NCBI GenBank assembly: GCA_030824255.1
Contig: JAVBYB010000556.1
Location: forward strand, 1-6,686
DNA: 6,686 nucleotides
Source of the DNA: a bacterium
GTDB lineage: Bacteria > Pseudomonadota > Alphaproteobacteria > Caulobacterales > Hyphomonadaceae
Direction: 5' to 3'
Shown here: positions 1 through 5,271 of the stretch, one piece after another
How positions within the stretch are numbered: position 1 is the first letter of the stretch
How the letters are laid out: the number at the start of each line of letters is the position of its first letter
Program-made: the position numbers and the translations under genes
The notes under the pieces: model-generated
The model's input: only the letters and a program-made list of their open reading frames with translations
What the model was told of the DNA's origin: nothing
Databases searched by the model: none

Positions 1-1061
1 TCGGCCGTCGAGTTTTCGCTGACGGGGACGATGGGGAAGGAGGGGTTGGCGTCGCGGTCGGTTTCGATGGCGCGGATGATCCGATCCATGATGGCGACGG
101 CCGCTGTAGGATGGCGGCCTACGGCGGATTCTGCCGAGAGCATGACGGCGTCGGCGCCCTGGTAGACGGCGGTGGCGACATCGTTGGCTTCGGCGCGGGT
201 GGGGACGAGGGCTTCGATCATCGATTCAAGCATGTGCGTGGCGACGATCACCGGCTTGCCGTGGGCGCGCGCGGTACGGACGATGCGGCGCTGGGCGACG
301 GGGACCTGCTCGGGCGAGAGTTCGACGCCGAGGTCGCCGCGCGCGACCATCACGGCGTCGGAATGCTGGACGATGGCTTCCAGTTCATCGAGGGCGGCGG
401 GTTTTTCGATCTTGGCGATGATGGGGATGTGGTCGCCGAAGGTCTGTTTCGCCAGCATGACGTCGCCCGCGCGCTGGACGAAGGACAGGGCGATATAGTC
501 GACGCCCTGGCTGAGGGCGAAGAGGCCGTCGGCAATGTCTTTCTCTGTCAGTGCCGGAATGGGGATCGGGCGACCGGGAGCGGCGATGCCTTTCCGGCTC
601 ATGATGCGGCCGGGGGCGACGGGGCGGGCGATGCGGTCGGCGCCGTCGACCTTGACGATGTGGAGCATCATCTTGCCGTCGTCGATCAGGAGCTTGTCGC
701 CGAGTTGCAGCGAAGCGACGAGTTCGGGATGCGGGATCGGAATGGTGTCCGGGGCAGTCGCGGTCATCGCGGCGATCAGGCGAAGTTCGGACGACATGCG
801 GACATCGACGAAGCCGCCCGGCAGATCACCGACGCGGAGCTTCGGACCCTGAAGGTCGGCGAGGAGGGCGACGGGGCGGCCGGAGGCTTTTTCCGCTTCG
901 CGCGCGGCGGCGATGCGGGCGGCGTGTTCGGCGTGGCTGCCATGGGAGAAGTTGAGACGGAAGAGATCGACGCCGGCGCGCAGCAGTTCTTCCATCTTGA
1001 GGGCCCCGTCGCTGGCGGGGCCGAGCGTAGCGAGGATTTTTGTGCGGCGGCGGATGGACAT
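1..1061 (-). CDS. pyk: Pyruvate kinase, N-terminal 353 residues (3' end beyond window)
   Basis: Pyruvate kinase transfers phosphate from phosphoenolpyruvate to ADP, the last step of glycolysis, in the cytoplasm. The minus-strand frame from ATG at 1061 is open to the left edge and gives 353 residues; the family is usually about 470-480, so most of the C-terminal domain lies outside. Visible motifs: RLNFSHG at 35-41 (nucleotide and K+ site), ADLQGPKLR at 68-76, the B domain at roughly 75-165, SRKGI at 155-159, LTEKD at 171-175, the catalytic lysine in AKIEK (K217) with metal ligand E219, MVARGDLGVE at 238-247 (metal ligand D243), ATHMLESM at 274-281 and GADAVMLSAESAVG at 302-315. The start fits the family N-terminus (MSIRRRTKILATLGPAS), although no strong Shine-Dalgarno precedes it. 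The one oddity is His276, where the family normally has Gln. The gene is separated by about 700 bases from the next upstream gene on the same strand, so it probably has its own promoter. Identification is secure. Confidence 0.97.
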   Translation of the reverse strand, partial: MSIRRRTKILATLGPASDGALKMEELLRAGVDLFRLNFSHGSHAEHAARIAAAREAEKASGRPVALLADLQGPKLRVGDLPGGFVDVRMSSELRLIAAMTATAPDTIPIPHPELVASLQLGDKLLIDDGKMMLHIVKVDGADRIARPVAPGRIMSRKGIAAPGRPIPIPALTEKDIADGLFALSQGVDYIALSFVQRAGDVMLAKQTFGDHIPIIAKIEKPAALDELEAIVQHSDAVMVARGDLGVELSPEQVPVAQRRIVRTARAHGKPVIVATHMLESMIEALVPTRAEANDVATAVYQGADAVMLSAESAVGRHPTAAVAIMDRIIRAIETDRDANPSFPIVPVSENSTA

Positions 1062-1117
1062 GGGCGAGGTCCCGATTGATTCGCCGGGACCGTAGGGCGG
1101 AATGACGACAAGCGGAA

Positions 1118-1129
1118 CCCGCATGCGGG
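1118..1129. promoter_or_regulatory. 12-base perfect palindrome upstream of pyk
   Basis: CCCGCATGCGGG is a perfect palindrome centred about 62 bases upstream of the pyk start codon. It could be an operator or part of the 5' leader. In GC-rich DNA such a palindrome can also occur by chance, and I recognise no regulator for it. Confidence 0.3.
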
Positions 1130-1322
1130 CGCGTCCCCTGCTGCCTTTGCGGCAGAGGGATTATGTTTGCGTCATGCGCCCCGCGTTTAGTTCAGGCGGA
1201 GCGGGGACAAGACAGGACATGCGCGCGAAGGGGCGCGCGGCATGGCGTGTGCCGCCCCCTGGCCCGGCTTGTGCGCTTTGCGTGCGTCCGGCGTGACAGG
1301 GGGTGAATGGATCACCAGCCGG

Positions 1323-1505
1323 GACGACATCAACGGCGTCATGCCTGGCAAGCGAAGCGCATCCCGACCATCGCGGTTTATGGCTTTGGTGGGAGTGGCT
1401 TGGCTGGTGAGATGCGTGAGCGTCGGTGTTCGACGCTGCGCGTCGACTGCCGGGCGGGAGCCCGGCGGTCCATTGGATTTCCTTCTGAGTTGAAAGAGTT
1501 TCACG
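1323..1505. repeat. Candidate dispersed intergenic repeat with clustered hairpins
   Basis: This stretch contains two perfect 7-base-pair hairpins close together: AGCGTCG/CGACGCT with a 5-base loop (1419-1437) and GCCGGGC/GCCCGGC with a GGGA loop (1449-1466). At one end is GTCATGCCTGGCAAGCG (from 1338), and a related GTCATGGCGAGCAAG lies at 1596-1610. The CCGGGCGGGAGCCCGG core and the GTCATGCC end resemble the short palindromic elements scattered between genes in many alphaproteobacterial genomes. The boundaries are my estimate, and repetition elsewhere in the genome cannot be seen from this window. Confidence 0.35.
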
Positions 1506-1630
1506 AGGCTCAGGAACGCGCACAGCGCCGCCGCCAGCAAAGGCTGGATGAGCGGCGAGAGTTTGCCGACTGCCCGAATGTGCGTTCGTGCTCGTGTCAT
1601 GGCGAGCAAGATAGGCGTGGTGGTGGAAGG

Positions 1631-1679
1631 GTGGGACGGACGGTCGTGCCACTTTATTTTTGCAGTTGGGCCGTCCCAC
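1631..1679. repeat. 9-base inverted repeat flanking an AT-rich patch
   Basis: GTGGGACGG at 1631-1639 and its exact reverse complement CCGTCCCAC at 1671-1679 flank 31 bases that include the locally unusual AT-rich string CTTTATTTTT. It could be an operator, a decayed small mobile element end pair, or part of the intergenic repeat block. Nothing identifies it further. Confidence 0.35.
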
Positions 1680-1720
1680 ACCTAGCGCGCTGATTTTGTT
1701 CGGGGTGGGATGCGGGGCGC

Positions 1721-1756
1721 ACAAAAGAAAAGGCCCGCTGTTTCCAGCGGGCCTTT
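1721..1756 (-). terminator. Rho-independent terminator of the 1775-3076 hydrolase gene
   Basis: AAAGGCCCGCTG (1729-1740) pairs perfectly with CAGCGGGCCTTT (1745-1756), giving a 12-base-pair stem and a 4-base loop. Read on the minus strand it is followed by TTTTCTTTTGT. It begins 18 bases past the hydrolase stop codon, so it ends that transcript and insulates pyk from it. Confidence 0.92.
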
Positions 1757-1774
1757 GTGTTTCTGCGGGTGATC

Positions 1775-3076
1775 CTACTTCGCCAGCGCCTTGTAGACGA
1801 GCTGTTGTGACTCGCCGCGAAGGTTGATGGCGCCGGGGCCGGGGTTGCCGCGACGCTGGATCATGCCGACGAAGCCGATGTCGTTGACCGGGTCGATCCA
1901 CATCCACGTGCCGTCGATGCCGAACCAGTCATACATGCCGGTGGGGGCGGGCGCGGCTTCTGTCGGTGCAGCCGTTTTCACGGCGCCGCCCCAGCCGAAG
2001 CCGGCGCCGCCGAAGACGCCCTTGGTGTCGCCGATGTGGTTGGTCATCATGACTTTCACGGTGTCCGGCTTGAGGATCTGTTTCCCGTCCAGCGTGCCCT
2101 CGTTGAGGATCATCTGGATGAAGCGGACGTAATCGTGCGTGGTGGAGGTGAGGCCGTCGCCGCCGGATTCGTGGTGGTTGCGGATGGTGAAGCTGTAGCC
2201 GTCCGGGAAGACTTCCTTCTCGCCCGCCGCATTGCGCTGGTACACCGTGGCGAGGCGGTTCTTGTAGTCCTCGTCCGAGAGGAAGAAGGCCGTGTCGTTC
2301 ATGCCGAGCGGCGTGAAGATGTTCTGGTCAAGATAATCGCCCAGCGTCTTGCCGGTGATCTTCTCAAGCGCCGCCGCCTGCACGTCGACCGTGTAGGAAT
2401 AGCTCCAGCGTTCGCCCGGCTGGAACAGCAGCGGGATCTCCGAGAGGCGGTTCATCGCGGCCTGGAGATTGGGCTGGGCGTGCGGGTTGGCGCGCTGGAA
2501 TTCCTTGTCGACGGCGGTGGCGGCCGAGAGGCCGTAACCGAAGCCGGCGGTGTGGGTCATCACCTCGTTCATGTTCGGCGGGCGATTGGCCGGCACGAGG
2601 CCTTCGGTGATCGAGTCTGCCTTGGTGGCGACTTTCAGATTGCCGAGTTCGGGCAGGAATTTCGTGACCGGGTCTTCAGCCTTCCACTTGCCCTGTTCCC
2701 AGAGCTGCATCATGGCGACGCCGACGACCGGCTTGGTCATCGAGCGGATGCGGAAGATGGTGTCTTCCGTGACGGCCGGGCCGCTGATCGACTGCGCGCC
2801 GAAGGTGTTGAAGGCGACGAGCTTGCCATCCTTCACCAGCGCGTATTGCAGGCCCACGACTTCGTTCTTGTCGACGGCTTCCTTGAGACGCGCGTCGAGG
2901 GCCTGAAGGCCGGCAGGCGTGAAGGCGGGGGCGGTTGCGACGACGTCGGTGGCGGTCGGCCATGCGGTCGAGGCGGTTGTCGTGCCGCCTTCCATCGCGG
3001 CGCAGGCGGCGAGGACGCTGGCGAGGCCAGCGACGAGCCAGACTTTTCCGATCGTGATCATTCCGGTGCGCGACAT
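1775..3076 (-). CDS. Serine hydrolase lipoprotein, class C beta-lactamase/EstB-like (paralogue A)
   Basis: This is a 433-residue member of the serine beta-lactamase-like superfamily (COG1680 type: esterases, D-aminopeptidases, class C beta-lactamases). The substrate cannot be told from sequence. The start at 3076 is chosen because GGAGGGAG sits about 7 bases upstream and translation then opens with a lipoprotein signal (hydrophobic stretch ending LAAC, Cys25); the 25-codon extension to 3151 would begin inside an upstream terminator. Ala follows the Cys, so by the Lol rule it should go to the outer membrane. Motifs: nucleophile S112 and K115 in SMTK, the Tyr of the YxN box probably Y226 (WSYSY, Asn not kept), HTAGFGYGLS near 175-184, and SGGDGLTSTTHDY near 304-316. 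The third active-site box reads WFGIDGTW near 384-391 where the neighbouring paralogue has WGGAAGTW. An Ala/Pro-rich stretch precedes it. It lies 111 bases downstream of paralogue B on the same strand, with a terminator between, and has its own terminator after the stop. Confidence 0.93.
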   Translation of the reverse strand: MSRTGMITIGKVWLVAGLASVLAACAAMEGGTTTASTAWPTATDVVATAPAFTPAGLQALDARLKEAVDKNEVVGLQYALVKDGKLVAFNTFGAQSISGPAVTEDTIFRIRSMTKPVVGVAMMQLWEQGKWKAEDPVTKFLPELGNLKVATKADSITEGLVPANRPPNMNEVMTHTAGFGYGLSAATAVDKEFQRANPHAQPNLQAAMNRLSEIPLLFQPGERWSYSYTVDVQAAALEKITGKTLGDYLDQNIFTPLGMNDTAFFLSDEDYKNRLATVYQRNAAGEKEVFPDGYSFTIRNHHESGGDGLTSTTHDYVRFIQMILNEGTLDGKQILKPDTVKVMMTNHIGDTKGVFGGAGFGWGGAVKTAAPTEAAPAPTGMYDWFGIDGTWMWIDPVNDIGFVGMIQRRGNPGPGAINLRGESQQLVYKALAK

Positions 3077-3084
3077 TGGCGTTC
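3077..3084 (-). promoter_or_regulatory. Start-deciding ribosome binding site region of paralogue A
   Basis: On the minus strand GGAGGGAGAACGCCA immediately precedes ATG at 3076. The SD core occupies about 3084-3091 and the interval given is the spacer next to the start. This strong match to the anti-Shine-Dalgarno sequence picks this ATG over the upstream ATG at 3151. Confidence 0.8.
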
Positions 3085-3100
3085 TCCCTCCGGGTCGTTT

Positions 3101-3130
3101 CTTGTCTTGAAAAGGCTTGTCTTCAAAAAG
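3101..3130 (-). repeat. 15-base tandem repeat in the leader of paralogue A
   Basis: Two adjacent 15-base units, CTTGTCTTGAAAAGG (3101-3115) and CTTGTCTTCAAAAAG (3116-3130), match at 13 positions. They lie between the upstream terminator and the ribosome site of the hydrolase gene, and the second unit abuts the terminator's T-rich tail. They are outside the coding region if the start at 3076 is right. They may be paired binding sites or a promoter duplication. No function is evident. Confidence 0.7.
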
Positions 3131-3167
3131 AAAGGGCGGCGTTGAGCCCATGATCCCAACGCCGCCC
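3125..3167 (-). terminator. Rho-independent terminator of the 3188-4636 hydrolase gene
   Basis: GGGCGGCGTTG (3134-3144) pairs perfectly with CAACGCCGCCC (3157-3167), an 11-base-pair stem with a 12-base loop. On the minus strand it is followed by TTTCTTTTTG. It starts 20 bases after the stop codon of paralogue B and separates the two hydrolase transcripts. Confidence 0.9.
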
Positions 3168-3187
3168 GATGGTGTTTCCGTCGCGCC

Positions 3188-4636
3188 TTAGTGCGCCGGT
3201 TCGAGTTCTTTCGCCGGGGCAGGCGCTGCGGTTGCAGCCGCCGTCGGGGCGAGAGCTTCGTAGACGAGCTTGGCCGAGTCATTCCGGAAGTTCATGCCTT
3301 CCGGACGCGAACCGCCCATCGACTGGATCATGCCGACGAAGAAGAGATCGTTGGCCGGATCGATCCAGAACCAGGTGCCGGCAGCGCCGCCCCAGTAATG
3401 CGTGCCCTTGCCATAGGGTTGGCCGGTGACGGACGTGTCGTCATAGACGGCGAAGTCCATGCCGAAGCCGACGCCGGGCAGGCCGGGGTTGGCGGTCGTG
3501 CCGTCGGAGTAGAGTTTGAGATCGCCGATGGCGTTTGTGCGCATCAGTTCGACCGTTTCCGGTTTCAGCACGGTGTTGCCCGCGAGCGTACCCTTGCCGA
3601 GGAACATCTGCGCGAAGCGCGCATAGTCGTGCGTCGAGCCGACAAGGCCGCCGCCGCCCGATTCCATGCGGTTCGGATCGGTGAAGCCCGGACGGTCCGG
3701 ACGCTCGGGGTTCACGGCGAGGGCTTTCAGGTCCTTGTCCCAGCGATAGACGTCAGCGAAGCGCGGCTTCTTTTCTTCGGAAACGAAGAAGGCCGTGTCG
3801 GTCATGCCGAGCGGCGTGAAGATGTGCTGCTGGAAGTATTCGCCGAGCTTCTGGCCCGAGAGCTTCTGGACGATGTAGCCCTGGATATCGACGCCGACCG
3901 AATAGTACCAGCGCGTGCCCGGATCGTAGATCAGCGGGATGTCCTTGATCTTGGTGATCATCTCCTCGAGGTCTTTCGAGGCGAGGACGGCGGTGTCGCG
4001 GAAGGCGTTGTTGGCTGGATCATCGCCGGAGAGGCCATAGGCGAAGCCGGCGGTGTGGCTCATCAGCTCCTTCATGGTCGGCTCGTGCGAGGCGGCGACC
4101 GTGACGGGCTTGCCGTCCTTCATTTCGACCTTGCCGTCTTTCCACGAGAGCACCTGCAGGCCCGCGAGTTCGGGCACATGCTTGGAGACGGGATCTTCCA
4201 TCGCCCATTTGCCCTGCTCATAGAGCTGCATCATGGCGACGCCGGTGATCGGCTTGGTCATCGAGTAGATGCGAAAGAGCGAGTCTTTGGTCATCGGCGC
4301 GCCGGTCTTCGGGTCGCCGGACTGGACGCCGTAGGACTTGAAGGCGGCAATGTCGCCGCCCTTGCCGAGGATGTACGTCAGGCCGGCGACGTCGCCGTCG
4401 GTGACTGACTGGGCGAGGCGCGCATCGAGCGCGGCGATGCCTTCAGCCGTGAAGCCGAGCGTGGTTGCGTCGGCGACGGCGGCTGTGGGCCAGACGGCGG
4501 TGTCAGACGGGGCGGCGGCGGCGGCGGCCGGAGCGGCTGGCGCGGCGGGCTCGCCCGCGCCGCAGGCAGCGAGGATGGCGAAGGATGCGGCTGCCAGAAG
4601 CAGGCGCGATCCGAACTTCAACGGATTTGTGGACAT
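3188..4636 (-). CDS. Serine hydrolase lipoprotein, class C beta-lactamase/EstB-like (paralogue B)
   Basis: This 482-residue protein is a paralogue of its downstream neighbour and belongs to the same serine beta-lactamase-like superfamily; substrate unknown. The start at 4636 is supported by GGGGAG about 4-5 bases upstream and by an immediate lipoprotein signal (SRLLLAAASFAILAAC, Cys25, followed by Gly, which suggests the outer membrane). The longer open frame to 4804 adds 56 residues of non-protein-like sequence and is rejected. After the Cys comes an Ala/Pro-rich linker (about 30-43). Motifs: SMTK with nucleophile S125 and K128, Y245 in WYYSVGVD as the YxN-box Tyr, SHTAGFAYGLSG near 193-204, ESGGGGLVGSTHDYARF near 325-341, and WGGAAGTWFWIDP at 415-427 as the KTG-equivalent box. 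The last ~18 residues form another Ala/Pro-rich tail. All expected active-site boxes are present, so it is probably an active esterase or peptidase-like hydrolase. True beta-lactamase activity is less likely because the KTG and YxN boxes are not canonical. Confidence 0.94.
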   Translation of the reverse strand: MSTNPLKFGSRLLLAAASFAILAACGAGEPAAPAAPAAAAAAPSDTAVWPTAAVADATTLGFTAEGIAALDARLAQSVTDGDVAGLTYILGKGGDIAAFKSYGVQSGDPKTGAPMTKDSLFRIYSMTKPITGVAMMQLYEQGKWAMEDPVSKHVPELAGLQVLSWKDGKVEMKDGKPVTVAASHEPTMKELMSHTAGFAYGLSGDDPANNAFRDTAVLASKDLEEMITKIKDIPLIYDPGTRWYYSVGVDIQGYIVQKLSGQKLGEYFQQHIFTPLGMTDTAFFVSEEKKPRFADVYRWDKDLKALAVNPERPDRPGFTDPNRMESGGGGLVGSTHDYARFAQMFLGKGTLAGNTVLKPETVELMRTNAIGDLKLYSDGTTANPGLPGVGFGMDFAVYDDTSVTGQPYGKGTHYWGGAAGTWFWIDPANDLFFVGMIQSMGGSRPEGMNFRNDSAKLVYEALAPTAAATAAPAPAKELEPAH

Positions 4637-4854
4637 TTTCTCCCCTGTGTGGCGCCGGCTCTTGGGCCGGTCGGCTCGGGGCGGACCATAGGCCGGAACG
4701 CCGGTTACAGGGAAGGACGCTGGGGCAGGCATCCCGAAAGCGTGAAGGCCTCTATTTGCGGCAGATGACGCAGCGTCTCCTTGCTTTTTGCGAACGAATT
4801 GCAATTTGAAGGCTGTACCTGCAAGGTCGGCCGCCCTGCGACAAGCAAACCGAG
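4637..4854. promoter_or_regulatory. Divergent promoter region between paralogue B and the DUF454 gene
   Basis: These 218 bases separate two divergently transcribed genes and must contain both promoters. The plus-strand half contains an AT-richer patch (about 4781-4810) with the perfect palindrome AATTGCAATT (4797-4806), and 20 bases before it GACGCAGCGTC (4767-4777), a palindrome with one central base. I could not assign a confident -35/-10 pair to either gene. The palindromes are possible operator sites for a shared regulator. Confidence 0.5.
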
Positions 4855-5271
4855 ATGTCTGACGCCAAACCGCCTCACGTCAAACCCAAGGCAAATCCGC
4901 TGACGCGCCCGCTTTTTCTTGTGGCGGGCGTGCTGCTGACGGTTGTCGGCGTCGTCGGCTATTTCCTGCCGGGCATGCCGGGAACGATCTTCCTGATCCT
5001 GGCGGCGGGCTGTTTCACGCGGTCTTCGCCCAAGCTGGAGGCCTGGCTGCTGAACCATCCGCGGCTGGGGCCGAGCGTGGTGGCCTGGCGGGATAACGGC
5101 GCCATCCCGCGCAAGATCAAGATCATCGCGATCGGCTCGATGCTGATCTCGTTCGTGATCATGCTGCTGGTTCACATGTCGCCGATGTGGACGGCAATCG
5201 TCGGCGTCGCCCTGCTGGCGAGCGCGATCTATGTCGGCACGCGGCCGGAAGGGCCGAAGGCGGCGGGCTAG
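4855..5271 (+). CDS. YbaN/DUF454 family inner-membrane protein
   Basis: This 138-residue protein matches the DUF454 (YbaN) family, whose function is not established. Recognisable family features: a hydrophobic N-terminal helix (about 18-37) ending in GYFLPGMPGTIFLILAAGCF (35-54), then TRSSPKLEAWLLNHPRLGP (55-73), a Trp-Arg pair in VVAWRDNGAIPRK (75-87), and two closing hydrophobic segments (about 89-107 and 111-127). The positively charged stretches KPKANPLTR and IPRKIK flank the membrane segments. Length is close to the usual 120-140. The usual LPTTPF motif is PGMPGTIF here. The start ATG at 4855 is the only sensible one, with a weak ribosome site. It is transcribed away from paralogue B and converges on the RTX gene, sharing a CTAG at the stop codons. 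No operon partner is visible on the plus strand. Confidence 0.9.
   Translation: MSDAKPPHVKPKANPLTRPLFLVAGVLLTVVGVVGYFLPGMPGTIFLILAAGCFTRSSPKLEAWLLNHPRLGPSVVAWRDNGAIPRKIKIIAIGSMLISFVIMLLVHMSPMWTAIVGVALLASAIYVGTRPEGPKAAG

Larger units (their letters stand above)
1062..1720. other. Long intergenic region without a convincing gene
   Basis: About 660 bases lie between the pyk start and the terminator of the downstream-facing hydrolase gene. Open frames exist on both strands (for example 1307-1693 plus and 1187-1681 minus), but their translations are rich in Arg, Pro, Ser and His, carry no recognisable domain, lack good ribosome sites, and one minus-strand frame runs straight into the hydrolase gene. 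The region instead contains short palindromes and hairpins, listed separately, and must hold the pyk promoter. I found no convincing -35/-10 pair; a CATAAT on the minus strand near 1160 has no acceptable -35 at normal spacing. Confidence 0.7.

Noticed and set aside
111..1079. Long plus-strand open frame (322 codons) opposite pyk
   Set aside because: It lies antisense to a full set of pyruvate kinase motifs, is Gly/Asp/Ala-rich without a domain, and is the expected mirror of GC-rich codon use.
1307..1693. Plus-strand open frame of 128 codons in the intergenic region
   Set aside because: The translation is Arg-rich and domainless, and the frame passes through hairpins and the inverted repeat.
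1161..1907. Minus-strand open frames across 1161-1907 and 1187-1681
   Set aside because: The first crosses the perfect terminator and the end of the hydrolase gene in the wrong frame; neither shows a domain or ribosome site, and both run through hairpin-rich spacer.
2036..3145. Plus-strand open frame (369 codons) opposite hydrolase paralogue A
   Set aside because: It is an antisense shadow; the minus strand carries a lipobox, SMTK and the other hydrolase motifs, with a ribosome site and terminator.
3077..3151. N-terminal extension of paralogue A to ATG at 3151
   Set aside because: That ATG lies inside the loop of the upstream gene's terminator, and the extension would put 25 non-signal residues before a good lipoprotein signal.
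3191..4408. Plus-strand open frame (405 codons) opposite paralogue B
   Set aside because: It is an Arg/Asp/Val-rich antisense shadow whose translation resembles that of the other mirror frame only because the two real genes are paralogues.
4637..4804. N-terminal extension of paralogue B to ATG at 4804
   Set aside because: It adds 56 residues of intergenic character ahead of a lipoprotein signal that already has an ATG and ribosome site at 4636.
4792..4811. Possible alphaproteobacterial LexA box (GAAC-N7-GAAC)
   Set aside because: GAAC at 4792 is followed seven bases later by AATT, not GAAC; the next GAAG is too far away.
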